A stretch of DNA of 64,000 nt from Caballeronia udeis (lineage in GTDB: Bacteria > Pseudomonadota > Gammaproteobacteria > Burkholderiales > Burkholderiaceae): positions 1 through 64,000 of the forward strand of contig NZ_FCOK02000014.1 of assembly GCF_001544555.2 (NCBI RefSeq). The letters are read 5' to 3'. The position numbers were made by a program, and so were the translations under genes. Below the pieces are notes generated by a model. The model did not search any database and had not been told where the DNA came from. It worked only from the letters and a program-made list of their open reading frames with translations. This document shows positions 37,258 through 46,337 of the stretch, piece after piece. How positions within the stretch are numbered: the stretch's first letter is position 1; each line of letters opens with the position of its first letter.

Positions 37258-38482
37258 GGATCTCGTGTACGTCACACTGGGCTCGGCACTGCCTGCCGTC
37301 GGCAACTTCGTTGCGGTCGTGTTCGCGCTGAGATATCTCGACGCCGCTTGGCTGGGCCGCTCATACGCATTGCTGGCGTTGTTCTTCGTGTCTATAGATG
37401 TCTTCAACTTCGGCTCGGCGCGGCTTTACAGCGTCGCAAAGATTCGCGATCGCTTCCCGAGCCTGCTGTTCCTCGATACGCTCAGCGCAACCGGGTCAGC
37501 GCTGTTTTTTATCGCGGCAGCAGGCATTCTGTCGCGTTCTGGCGCGATCGCGATCCCGCATTTTTTGCCCGTGCTGCTTATCGCTCCAGTTGGGTACGCA
37601 TTGTCGCATTTCGCACTCGGCTATTTGCGTCTGAATGGCGGCAATGGCGCGATATGCGCCGTCTCCACCGTGTCGGCGCTAAGCCGTTGCGCGGTGGTAT
37701 GGCTTGTTGCGAAGCATGCATCGTTGTCGCCGTATCTTCCCGACTTGCTGTTGATGGTCGAGGGTTCCTATGGCGCCATACTGCTGGGAACTTATCTCGT
37801 CTTGCGCCGGCAAGACAAGCGCGCTCGGCACGACGCTTACGGATTGGCCGCATTCCCTCAACTGGCCAAGCTCGGCGGCAAGGAACTAGTCAGCAGCTGG
37901 TATTCGAACGCGATCTTCTCGGGGGCAAAACATATTGATGTCATCATCGCGGCGATGCTTCTCGGGCCTGCCGGCGCGGCGCTGTATCGCGGGGCGAAAA
38001 GCGTGCATAACGTTGCGTTCAACCTGGGCCAAGCGCTAGCGCTTGTCGTGCATTCGCGCATGAGGGACTGGTTATTGGCATCGACGCAGCGCCTTTCCGT
38101 GTCATCGGCATTCACGCTGGGTGCAGCGGTATCAAGCTTGCTGGTAGTAGCCGCACTGTGCGCCTGCAAGATCAAGCTATTTCCTACGGCGAGTCTTGGC
38201 GCACCCCTGGATCAATGGCTGTTTCTACTACTGATCTTCACAGGCGCCGCGCTCATGTTCGCCTGCCGGATCACCTCCCTGATGGTGTTCTCGATCAGCA
38301 AGCGATCATTCCTGATCCTCTCGACCATGGAGGTCGCCGGCTCGCTCTCGCTGCTCTCTGCGCTCTGTGTGGTCTTTGGTGTGATGGGGGCCGCGTTGTC
38401 GGTCGCGGTGTCGTGCGGGTGTGTGCTGGCTTCGTCACTGATGGTCGTGGGGCGATCGTTCAGCATCCGGACCGCACCCTGA
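37244..38482 (+). CDS. EPS repeat-unit flippase (Wzx-like, MOP family)
   Basis: An integral membrane protein of 412 residues with about twelve hydrophobic helices. It begins MSMRKDLVYVTLGSALPAVG, the typical first helix of Wzx/PST transporters. The start at 37244, or six bases later, overlaps the end of the glycosyltransferase; a longer frame to 37112 is out-of-frame shadow. It moves lipid-linked repeat units across the inner membrane for the Wzy polymerase. It is the last gene of the EPS operon and converges on the sox operon with 1 bp between the stops. Confidence 0.87.
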   Translation: MSMRKDLVYVTLGSALPAVGNFVAVVFALRYLDAAWLGRSYALLALFFVSIDVFNFGSARLYSVAKIRDRFPSLLFLDTLSATGSALFFIAAAGILSRSGAIAIPHFLPVLLIAPVGYALSHFALGYLRLNGGNGAICAVSTVSALSRCAVVWLVAKHASLSPYLPDLLLMVEGSYGAILLGTYLVLRRQDKRARHDAYGLAAFPQLAKLGGKELVSSWYSNAIFSGAKHIDVIIAAMLLGPAGAALYRGAKSVHNVAFNLGQALALVVHSRMRDWLLASTQRLSVSSAFTLGAAVSSLLVVAALCACKIKLFPTASLGAPLDQWLFLLLIFTGAALMFACRITSLMVFSISKRSFLILSTMEVAGSLSLLSALCVVFGVMGAALSVAVSCGCVLASSLMVVGRSFSIRTAP

Positions 38483-38483
38483 A

Positions 38484-38747
38484 TCAGCCTTCGAGCCGCG
38501 CCCGTGCGGCCGTCGCTATGCGCGCGATGGTCTCGGCGCTCAAGCGCTCCGCCACCTTGTGGACATACTCATGATGGCGCGGCTCGAGCGGCGCACCCAG
38601 ATACTGCGCATGCAGATAGCGGATCAACGCAATCCGCCGGTGCCCGAGCGCGAGGCTGTGATCAAGCAAAGCGAGCGCTGCATGGGGATCATGCTGCTCG
38701 CACGCACGATGTGACAGTCCGGCTGTTTGAACGCGCGTCGACGTCAT
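38484..38747 (-). CDS. Small protein at the end of the sarcosine oxidase operon, function unknown
   Basis: An 87-residue soluble protein beginning MTSTRVQTAGLSHRACEQHD, rich in Ala, Leu, His and Arg and predicted mostly helical. No known domain is recognised. It starts 7 bp after the folB-like stop, suggesting co-transcription with soxBDAG. A longer frame to 38858 overlaps folB and is not credible. It contains HDPHAALALLDHSLALGHRR, a helical-repeat-like stretch. Confidence 0.6.
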   Translation of the reverse strand: MTSTRVQTAGLSHRACEQHDPHAALALLDHSLALGHRRIALIRYLHAQYLGAPLEPRHHEYVHKVAERLSAETIARIATAARARLEG

Positions 38748-38754
38748 GGCGGAT

Positions 38755-39222
38755 TCAGCGCTTGACTGCCAGTTGCGCCATATGCGCCGCATGCAACCCC
38801 GCGGACGCTCGCCAGGCATCGAAATCCGCACGATGCCAGTCGAGCTCAACGCCCACACGCCGCGTGCCTTCGCGAATCTTCGGCTTGTAAAGCAGCAGCG
38901 TCAGCGCATCGAGAGCGGGCCATTGCGTGAACGACAGCGCAGCTATTTCCACCGCCAGCGTCTCGAGCAAGCGCGTATGCGGCTTGCTCTCCAGATAGCC
39001 CTGCACCGCCGCGCACCACGCTTCGTAGTCAACCAGCTCGTGCGCGTTCTCCTCGGCCGGTACGCCCCGGTAATGCAGGCTCGCATCAATGGCGACGGGC
39101 TGCGGCGCCAGATACTCCCGGGCATGCAGGCCTATGCGCGTTGGCACGACAAGCTCATCGATAACAATGCGCCAGCCGCGCCCGCCCGGGCTTAATGTTC
39201 CGAATGGTTCGTACGGTTTCAC
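38755..39222 (-). CDS. Dihydroneopterin aldolase-like protein (FolB paralogue) in the sox operon
   Basis: A 155-residue FolB/FolX-family protein. Residues matching the catalytic set of E. coli FolB are visible: Glu in GLHARE, Tyr in VDYEAW, Glu in LLETLAVEIA and Lys in LYKPKI. It would act on dihydroneopterin in folate synthesis. It overlaps soxG by four bases, so it is coupled to sarcosine oxidase, which uses THF as its methylene acceptor. It has an N-terminal extension of about 17 residues and a C-terminal tail of about 25 residues beyond standard FolB. It is probably a paralogue raising folate supply or a pterin-binding accessory. Confidence 0.85.
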   Translation of the reverse strand: MKPYEPFGTLSPGGRGWRIVIDELVVPTRIGLHAREYLAPQPVAIDASLHYRGVPAEENAHELVDYEAWCAAVQGYLESKPHTRLLETLAVEIAALSFTQWPALDALTLLLYKPKIREGTRRVGVELDWHRADFDAWRASAGLHAAHMAQLAVKR

Positions 39223-39869
39223 GACATCAGCGGCTCGGCCGCGTCAAGCATCATCTTCACGAAGTAGTCCGCGAAGCTGCGGCGGATCACGAGGTCGAAG
39301 CTGTCGTCACCCGTCGGCAGCACCGTCACGGAGGCCTTGAAGTAATGGCTCTGCGCACACTGGCCGACACCGAACAAACGCGGATGCAGATCAAGCGGAC
39401 AACCGCGCGCGAGTACATCACGCGTGCGCGGACCGCTGATCTCGAGCACGGTGTAGCCGCTGCCGATATCGACGGCGGCTGCATACAAACCCTTGAACGC
39501 CTCGCGCAACCTGGCTTCCATCGGCGCGGGTTGCGTCGCGGAATGCGTGGCGACCGAGCGCACCAGCCACTCGTCGGGACCGAGCCACATCAGGTCGTAG
39601 CCGTTGCCCGTCGCCTTTGTATTCGGCTTCTCGGGCGGCTTGCAGCCAATCACGCTTTCCACCGCCGCAACGAACGCGGCGTCGCGCAGGTCGCCTCGCA
39701 CGTTGACCAGTTCGAGGAACGGCCGCTCGACAAGACGAAACGCCTTCGATGCACTCACCTGATGTTTTTTCAGCAGCGCGGTCATCCCCACCAGCGGCGA
39801 TTCCTGCCACACGCCCTGCCCGACTGCGCGATCCACGACCGTCTGGCTGCTTCTGTTTTCATTCCACAT
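39219..39869 (-). CDS. soxG: Sarcosine oxidase gamma subunit
   Basis: A 216-residue gamma subunit of heterotetrameric sarcosine oxidase, with a GcvT-like fold and the family segments DLMWLGPDEWL and CAQSHYFKASV. The subunit is structural and contacts the alpha chain. It overlaps soxA by 11 bp and the folB-like gene by 4 bp. Confidence 0.92.
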   Translation of the reverse strand: MWNENRSSQTVVDRAVGQGVWQESPLVGMTALLKKHQVSASKAFRLVERPFLELVNVRGDLRDAAFVAAVESVIGCKPPEKPNTKATGNGYDLMWLGPDEWLVRSVATHSATQPAPMEARLREAFKGLYAAAVDIGSGYTVLEISGPRTRDVLARGCPLDLHPRLFGVGQCAQSHYFKASVTVLPTGDDSFDLVIRRSFADYFVKMMLDAAEPLMS

Positions 39870-42861
39870 GTTGACGTGCTCCTTCGCTGTCGTAGAACAC
39901 CGAGCTGGTGATTTTTGCCGGCATCTGCTTGCCGCCCGCGAGTGGGATCATCACCGACTCACCGATCTTGTCGAGACCGCCCTTGATGACAGCCATCGCG
40001 ATCGAGCGCTTTAAAATAGGGCTGAAATAGCTGGATGTGACGTGACCGAGCATCGGCGCGGTGTCGCCGGTGAACGGACCCGGCACGATCTGCGAGCCTT
40101 CGGGAATCACAAACGACGCATCTTCGGCGAGCAAGCCGACGAGTTGCTTGCGCCCGGCCTTCGCCGTATCCGAGCGCGTCAGCGAACGCTTGCCGAGGAA
40201 GTCCTTCGACTTCGCGACCAGCCCGCCCATACCGACGTCGTACGGCGTCATCGAACCGTCGGTATCCTGCCCGACGATGATGTACCCCTTCTCGGCACGC
40301 AGCACGTGCATGGTTTCCGTGCCGTAAGGCGTGATGTCGAACTCGGCGCCGGCGGCCATCAGCGCCTCCCACACGGCACGCCCGACGTTCGCGGGCACGT
40401 TGACTTCGTAGGCAAGTTCGCCGGAGAAGCTGATGCGCATCACGCGCGACGCCGCACCCGCCACCGTCCCTTCGCGATAGCTCATGAACGGAAACGCCGC
40501 ATTGGCGAAGTCGATATCGCGGCAAACCTTCTGCAACACCTTGCGGCTATTCGGGCCGACGACCGCGAACGTGGCCCAGTGGTCCGTCACCGATGCCAAC
40601 CGCACCCGCATGTCGGGCCACTCGGTCTGCAACCAGCGCTCGAGCCACGTCAGCACGCGCGCCGCGCCGCCGGTGGTGGTCGTCATCATGTAGTGCTGGT
40701 CGGCCAGGCGCACAGTCACGCCGTCGTCGAAGATCATGCCGTTTTCGTCGAGCATCAGGCCGTAGCGGCACTTGCCCACTTCCAGCTTGCTCCACGGGTT
40801 CGTGTAGACCCAGTTCAGCAGCTTCGCGGCATCGGGGCCCTGGATATCGATCTTGCCGAGCGTCGATGCGTCGAGAATGCCAACGCTGGTACGCGTCGCC
40901 AGCGACTCGCGCGCAATCGCCGCGTGCAGGTCCTCGCCATTTCTCGGGAAATACCAGGGCCGCTTCCAGTTGCCGACGTCCTCGAACTCCGCGCCGTTTT
41001 CCACATGCCATTCATGCACGGCGGTCTTGCGGACCGGATCGAGGAATTCGCCCAGCTCACGGCCGGCGAACGTGCCGAACGTGACCGGCGTGTAGTTCGG
41101 ACGGAAGGTCGTGGTGCCGGTTTCGGGAATCGTCTTGTTCAGCGCCTGAGCAAGAATCGCCATGCCGTTGATGTTGCCAAGCTTGCCCTGATCCGTACCG
41201 AAGCCCATCGCGGTGTAACGCTTCACGTGCTCGACCGACTCGAACCCTTCACGCGCGGCGAGGAAAATGTCGGCTGCGGATACGTCGTTTTGGAAATCAA
41301 TGAATTGTTTAGGACCCCGTGTTGCCAGTTCACGGCCGCCGACCAGCCACAACGGCATGACCGGTGCCTCGCTGACTTCGGCCACTTGCACGGTTGTCGG
41401 ACGCGCCACGATCAAACCCACGGCACGCGCTGCGTCAACGCCTGCGTCGACTGCGAAACGGATCGCCCGGGCAAGCGTGAATTCGCCGGCGCATGCGCCT
41501 ACGCTGCTCTCGGCCTGCATCGCCTTGCCGGGTACGAAGCAGAGCTTCTCGTCATGCCAGTGCGCCTTGCCGCCGGACTGCGCAAACAGATGCAGGATCG
41601 GGCTCCAGCCGCCGGACACCGCGAGCAGGTCGCAAGGCAGCTCGGCCTGCTTCGCGCCAACCGTGCCGTTCGAATAAGCGCTGACTTCAACCGACGCCAC
41701 GCGCAACTTGCCGTGCGCCACGGTAATCGCCGAGCCGTTCAGGACCTTCACGCCATAACGCTTCGCCTGACCTTGCAACGCACCTTTGTCGTCGGCGAGA
41801 CGCGGGTCCACTACCGTCACCTGCGCGCCTGCAGCCTTCAGGTCTAGCGCGCATTGGTAGCCGCTGTCGTTGTTCGTGAAGACCACCGCATTACGTCCCG
41901 GCAGCACCGCATAGCGATGCAAATAGGACGACACCGCCGACGCCAGCATCACGCCCGGCAGATCGTTGTTGCCGAACACGATCGGCCGTTCCTGGGCGCC
42001 CGTGGCGAGAATGACGCGCTTGGCACGCACTTTCCACAGCAGTTCCCGCGTGCCCTTGCGCATGGAAACCGGCAAATGCTCGGTCAAGCGCTGCGTGATG
42101 GTGACGAGGTTGTGGTCCTGATAACCGAACGCCGTGCTGCGGTACAGAATCTTCACGTCCGGCATCTTGCGCAGTTCGGCTTCAATCTTTTGCGCCCACT
42201 TCAAGCCCGGAGCGCCATCAATTTCGGTGCGATACGACAGCAACGAACCGCCGAGTTCCGGCTGGTCATCAACGAGAATCACGCGTGCACCCGATAAACC
42301 CGCCGCATGCGCCGCAGCCAAACCCGAAGGGCCGGCGCCGACCACAAGCACGTCGCAATGCGCGAAGCACTTGTCGTAACGGTCTGCGTCCACGTGTTCG
42401 GGCGCCTTGCCGAGACCCGCTGCGTCGCGGATCACTTCCTCGTATTTCGGCCAGAACTTGCGCGGCCACATGAAGGTCTTGTAGTAGAAGCCCGCCGGGA
42501 TAAACCGCGCGATCTTCTGGTTCACCGCCATGCGGTCATTCTCGATGCTCGGCTTGGCATTCACGCTCGTGGCTACCAGCCCCTGATACAACTCGATCTC
42601 GGTAGCGCGCGCATTGGGCACGGTATAAGCGCCGGTCTCGAGCTGAACGACCGCGTTCGGCTCCGCCACATCGGCCGTCACAATGCCGCGCGGCCGGTGA
42701 TACTTCCAGCTACGCGCGACGAAATGCACGCCGTTCGCGAGCAGCGCGGAAGCGAGCGTATCGCCCTGATGGCCCTGGTATGTCTTGCCGTTGAACGTGA
42801 ACGTGAGCGAGATGGCGCGGTTGATGCGCCCGCCCGTGGAAAGTCGGTCTTTCTGGCTCAT
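39859..42861 (-). CDS. soxA: Sarcosine oxidase alpha subunit
   Basis: A 1000-residue alpha subunit. The N-terminal part is a ferredoxin-like domain (FTFNGKTYQGHQGDTLASAL). It is followed by an NAD-binding module with CDVLVVGAGPSGLAAAHAAG near residue 170, and then a C-terminal GcvT/THF-binding domain (about 600-980). In the complex, sarcosine is oxidised at the beta subunit and the imine carbon moves to THF at this domain, giving methylene-THF. It overlaps soxD by ATGA. Confidence 0.95.
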   Translation of the reverse strand: MSQKDRLSTGGRINRAISLTFTFNGKTYQGHQGDTLASALLANGVHFVARSWKYHRPRGIVTADVAEPNAVVQLETGAYTVPNARATEIELYQGLVATSVNAKPSIENDRMAVNQKIARFIPAGFYYKTFMWPRKFWPKYEEVIRDAAGLGKAPEHVDADRYDKCFAHCDVLVVGAGPSGLAAAHAAGLSGARVILVDDQPELGGSLLSYRTEIDGAPGLKWAQKIEAELRKMPDVKILYRSTAFGYQDHNLVTITQRLTEHLPVSMRKGTRELLWKVRAKRVILATGAQERPIVFGNNDLPGVMLASAVSSYLHRYAVLPGRNAVVFTNNDSGYQCALDLKAAGAQVTVVDPRLADDKGALQGQAKRYGVKVLNGSAITVAHGKLRVASVEVSAYSNGTVGAKQAELPCDLLAVSGGWSPILHLFAQSGGKAHWHDEKLCFVPGKAMQAESSVGACAGEFTLARAIRFAVDAGVDAARAVGLIVARPTTVQVAEVSEAPVMPLWLVGGRELATRGPKQFIDFQNDVSAADIFLAAREGFESVEHVKRYTAMGFGTDQGKLGNINGMAILAQALNKTIPETGTTTFRPNYTPVTFGTFAGRELGEFLDPVRKTAVHEWHVENGAEFEDVGNWKRPWYFPRNGEDLHAAIARESLATRTSVGILDASTLGKIDIQGPDAAKLLNWVYTNPWSKLEVGKCRYGLMLDENGMIFDDGVTVRLADQHYMMTTTTGGAARVLTWLERWLQTEWPDMRVRLASVTDHWATFAVVGPNSRKVLQKVCRDIDFANAAFPFMSYREGTVAGAASRVMRISFSGELAYEVNVPANVGRAVWEALMAAGAEFDITPYGTETMHVLRAEKGYIIVGQDTDGSMTPYDVGMGGLVAKSKDFLGKRSLTRSDTAKAGRKQLVGLLAEDASFVIPEGSQIVPGPFTGDTAPMLGHVTSSYFSPILKRSIAMAVIKGGLDKIGESVMIPLAGGKQMPAKITSSVFYDSEGARQHVE

Positions 42862-43160
42862 TTGGATTGTCCTTCTTCTTTCTGTTCCATCACGGCGAGC
42901 GGCCGGGCGAACGTTTCATAGCCCTGGAACGCGTAGCTCACGGTGTCGCGTTGCGCCATGAACCAGCGGCGGCAACCCTGCGTGTGCATCCATTGCTCGC
43001 GGTGCACGCCACGCGGGTTCTTGCGCATGAACAGGTAGTCGCCCCATTCCTTGTCGGTGAGTTTTTCGGTGTCCAGCGGGCGGGCGATATCGGCTTCGCC
43101 GCCGCACGAGAATTCGCTTTCGGCGCGTGGCCCGCACCAGGGGCATTCAATCAGCAACAT
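42858..43160 (-). CDS. soxD: Sarcosine oxidase delta subunit
   Basis: A 100-residue zinc-binding delta subunit. Cys6 and Cys9 (IECPWCG) with His59 and Cys63 (MHTQGCRR) are at exactly the positions of the zinc ligands known for heterotetrameric sarcosine oxidase. It lies 75 bp downstream of soxB and overlaps soxA. Confidence 0.95.
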   Translation of the reverse strand: MLLIECPWCGPRAESEFSCGGEADIARPLDTEKLTDKEWGDYLFMRKNPRGVHREQWMHTQGCRRWFMAQRDTVSYAFQGYETFARPLAVMEQKEEGQSK

Positions 43161-43235
43161 GTCTCTTCTCCAGTGTCGACCAGAGTTGGCGCTTCAGCGC
43201 CTTACTTTGGTCCCATGCAACCTTGGTTGCTCAGG

Positions 43236-44480
43236 TTAGTGGGCGACGGCCGCAGCGCCGTGTTCGTCGATCAGGTGACCCGTGTAGAAACGGTCGATGG
43301 AGAACGGCGCGTTCAGTGGATGCGGCTCATCCTTCGCAATGGTGTGGGCATAAGCCCAACCGGAACCTGGCGTCGCCTTGAAGCCGCCCGTTCCCCAGCC
43401 GCAGTTGAAGTACAGGCCCTTCACGTCGGTCTTGCTGATGATCGGGCACGCATCCGGCGACACATCCACAATCCCGCCCCACTGACGATTCATGCGCACA
43501 CGCGAGAACACCGGGAACATCTCCACGATGGCCTCCAGCGTCCCTTCAATGATGTGGAAACTGCCGCGCTGGCCAAAGCCCGTGTACTGGTCGACCCCGG
43601 CGCCGATCACGAGATCGCCCTTGTCGGACTGGCTGATATACGCGTGCACCGCGTTCGACATCACCACCGTGTTGACCACCGGCTTGATCGGCTCGGACAC
43701 AAGCGCCTGCAACGGATGGCTTTCCAGCGGCAACCGGATGCCGGCCATGTCGGCGAGCGTGGAGGTGTTGCCTGCCGCCACGATCGCGACCTTCTTGGCC
43801 TTGATGAAACCCTTCGTGGTATCCACGCCGATCACCTGGCTGCCGTTACGGCGAATGCCCGTGACCTGGCAGTTCTGCACGATATCCACGCCTGCCTGAT
43901 CCGCGCCGCGCGCAAACCCCCATGCCACGGCGTCGTGACGCGCCACGCCGCCGCGACGCTGGATGGACGCGCCCAGCACCGGGTAGCGGCTATTCAGGTT
44001 GATGGTCGGCTCGATCTGCTTGATCTGTTCCGGCGTGAGGAATTCGGCATCGACACCATTCAGGCGGTTCGCGTTCACGCGACGTTCAGTATCCCGAACG
44101 TCTTGCAGCGTATGCGCGAGGTTCATCACGCCGCGCTGGCTGAACATCACGTTGTAGTTCAGGTCCTGCGAGAGCCCTTCCCACAACTGCATCGCTTTTT
44201 CGTACAGCGCTGCCGATTCGTCCCACAGGTAATTCGAGCGCACGATGGTCGTGTTGCGCGCCGTGTTACCGCCGCCGATCCAGCCCTTCTCGAGCACGGC
44301 GATGTTACGCACGCCATGTTCCTTGGCGAGATAGTAGGCGGTCGCGAGCCCATGACCGCCGCCGCCGACGATCACCACGTCGTATTCCTGCTTGGGCTCC
44401 GGGCTTTTCCACTGGCGTTCCCAGTTCTCGTGATACGACATGCCGTTGCGCAACAGGCTGAATATTGAATAGCGGCTCAT
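43236..44480 (-). CDS. soxB: Sarcosine oxidase beta subunit
   Basis: A 414-residue catalytic flavoprotein that oxidises sarcosine. The FAD motif is [20 protein letters not shown] near residue 33. His182 in [11 protein letters not shown] matches the histidine that binds FMN covalently. The start at 44480 follows CAAGGAAACACC; the frame extends upstream without a ribosome-binding site. It is the second gene of sdaA-soxBDAG-folB. Confidence 0.95.
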   Translation of the reverse strand: MSRYSIFSLLRNGMSYHENWERQWKSPEPKQEYDVVIVGGGGHGLATAYYLAKEHGVRNIAVLEKGWIGGGNTARNTTIVRSNYLWDESAALYEKAMQLWEGLSQDLNYNVMFSQRGVMNLAHTLQDVRDTERRVNANRLNGVDAEFLTPEQIKQIEPTINLNSRYPVLGASIQRRGGVARHDAVAWGFARGADQAGVDIVQNCQVTGIRRNGSQVIGVDTTKGFIKAKKVAIVAAGNTSTLADMAGIRLPLESHPLQALVSEPIKPVVNTVVMSNAVHAYISQSDKGDLVIGAGVDQYTGFGQRGSFHIIEGTLEAIVEMFPVFSRVRMNRQWGGIVDVSPDACPIISKTDVKGLYFNCGWGTGGFKATPGSGWAYAHTIAKDEPHPLNAPFSIDRFYTGHLIDEHGAAAVAH

Positions 44481-44544
44481 GGTGTTTCCTTGAACTTGTT
44501 GATGTTGCAAAAGCGGTTGCAAACGCGGTTGCCAAGCTTGAAAA

Positions 44545-45939
44545 TCAGCACTCGATGACGTTCACGGCCAACCCGCCGCGTGACGTCTCCTTGTATTTCG
44601 TCTTCATGTCCGCGCCGGTTTCGCGCATGGTCTTGATCACGTTGTCTAGCGACACATAGTGCGTACCGTCGCCCTTCATGGCCATGCGCGCCGCGTTGAG
44701 CGCCTTGATCGCGCCCATCGCATTGCGTTCTATGCACGGGATCTGCACAAGCCCGCCAACGGGGTCGCAGGTCATGCCGAGGTTGTGTTCCATGCCGATC
44801 TCGGCGGCGTTCTCGACTTGCGCCGGCGTGCCGCCCATGACAGCCGCGAGCGCCGCGGCGGCCATCGAGCACGCCACGCCGACTTCACCCTGGCAGCCGA
44901 CTTCGGCGCCGGAAATAGACGCCGTTTCCTTGTAGATGATCCCGATAGCCGCCGCCGTCAGCAGGAACGTGACAATGCCCTCGTCGGTCGAGTTGTGCAT
45001 GAACTTCACGTAGTAGTGCAGCACCGCGGGGATCACGCCGGCCGCGCCGTTCGTGGGTGCGGTGACCACGCGGCCACCGGCGGCGTTCTCCTCGTTCACG
45101 GCCATTGCGTAGAGGTTGACCCAGTCGAGCATGGAGAGCGGATCGCGCAACGACTCTTCCGAGTGCTTGCGCAACTGCGCGGAGAGATCGGCTGCACGAC
45201 GCTTCACGTGCATCGGGCCGGGCAATTCGCCGCGTACCTTGCAGCCGCGTTCCACACACGCTGCCATCACGCGCCAGATTGCAAGCAGGCCGTCGCGCAC
45301 TTCGCGCTCCGGGCGCGATGCGCATTCGTTGCGCAGCGTAATTTCAGCGATGGATAACCCCGTCTCCCGGCACACGCGCATCAGGTCGTCGCCCGTGCGG
45401 AATGGGTGCGTCACCTCGCCGCCGGATTGCACGCCGTTCACGCGCGTGCCCTCGCTGTTGATCACAAAACCGCCGCCGACCGAGTAGTACTCTTTTTCGA
45501 CGACGAGCTGGCCGTTTTCATCGAAGGCCTGGAAGCGCATGCCGTTCGGATGCACGACGCTCGATCCGGGCGCACCCGGCATCAGCTTGCGAAAAAAACC
45601 AATGTGCTCGCGCTCGTCGAACTTGACCGTGTGCTTGCCGAGCAGGTTCAGGCTCTTGCACTCGCGGATCTCCCGCAGACGCGGTTCGATCGCATCCGGA
45701 TCGATCGAGTCGGGGAGATTGCCCTCGAGTCCAAGCAGCACGGCTTTGTCGGTACCGTGCCCCTTTCCGGTCGCACCCAGCGAGCCGAACAGATCCACCC
45801 GGACGCGGCGCACGAACGCGAGCAGGTTGGCGTCCTCGATGTGCGAGGCAAAACGGCACGCTGCGATCATCGGGCCGACGGTATGCGAACTTGACGGACC
45901 GATGCCGATCTTGAACAGATCGAAAACGCTGACGTTCAT
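44545..45939 (-). CDS. sdaA: L-serine ammonia-lyase
   Basis: A 4Fe-4S L-serine dehydratase turning serine into pyruvate and ammonia, 464 residues. The N-terminal domain begins [24 protein letters not shown], an absolutely typical start that fixes the start codon. The C-terminal catalytic domain has [17 protein letters not shown] and [23 protein letters not shown] with cluster cysteines. It heads the sox operon and carries betaine carbon into central metabolism. It is divergent from the GlxA regulator at 46338. Confidence 0.96.
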   Translation of the reverse strand: MNVSVFDLFKIGIGPSSSHTVGPMIAACRFASHIEDANLLAFVRRVRVDLFGSLGATGKGHGTDKAVLLGLEGNLPDSIDPDAIEPRLREIRECKSLNLLGKHTVKFDEREHIGFFRKLMPGAPGSSVVHPNGMRFQAFDENGQLVVEKEYYSVGGGFVINSEGTRVNGVQSGGEVTHPFRTGDDLMRVCRETGLSIAEITLRNECASRPEREVRDGLLAIWRVMAACVERGCKVRGELPGPMHVKRRAADLSAQLRKHSEESLRDPLSMLDWVNLYAMAVNEENAAGGRVVTAPTNGAAGVIPAVLHYYVKFMHNSTDEGIVTFLLTAAAIGIIYKETASISGAEVGCQGEVGVACSMAAAALAAVMGGTPAQVENAAEIGMEHNLGMTCDPVGGLVQIPCIERNAMGAIKALNAARMAMKGDGTHYVSLDNVIKTMRETGADMKTKYKETSRGGLAVNVIEC

Positions 45940-46337
45940 GGGGTGCCTTGTCGGTGGACTGCATGGGATTTCACTAGGTAGCCATTGCACCGCACGCCAA
46001 TTTCCGCTGATAGAACAAAAACGGCATGCACGTGGGATGGCGGCGTCAGCACGACAACGCGCGGGGGTGGTGAGACGCTTTAGCGATGATCAGCGGCCAA
46101 AACGGGCAGGGAGCCGGTTATCGGAGACGGCTTGTCCTTTCCAGGGCAAGCCGTTTTCCGTTCCGGGCTGCCTTCAACGCTCACCACGCCTGGGTCAAAA
46201 ATCCGGAGTGCCGCAAAACCCGCGTACATTCCGGTATTTCAAACCGGTTAATGACGGTGATATGCTGATTGATTACCGGGTCGTCTGTCGCCCATCACCC
46301 ATGGCCCGAATGACGGCTGCACATCAACGGCAAGCGC
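45940..46337. promoter_or_regulatory. Divergent control region between sdaA-sox operon and GlxA regulator
   Basis: These 398 bp hold no gene. CGACA at 46052 and AGACG at 46073 are 21 bp apart, about 115-140 bp upstream of sdaA, a degenerate form of the repeat seen before fdhA and the ABC transporter. A terminator-like hairpin lies at 46128-46157 on the regulator side. No glycine riboswitch motif was recognised. Confidence 0.5.
46128..46157 (+). terminator. Terminator-like hairpin in the leader of the GlxA regulator
   Basis: CGGCTTGTCC at 46128-46137 pairs with GGGCAAGCCG at 46144-46153 (one G-T wobble), followed by TTTT. It lies about 180 bp upstream of the regulator start codon and reads rightward, so it could be an attenuator or the end of a short leader RNA. 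Confidence 0.5.

Noticed and set aside
40042..41847. 601-codon open frame antisense to soxA
   Set aside because: It is a shadow of soxA; no ribosome-binding site or family resemblance.
42867..44468. 533-codon open frame antisense to soxD and soxB
   Set aside because: It crosses two well-supported genes and their gap and has shadow composition.
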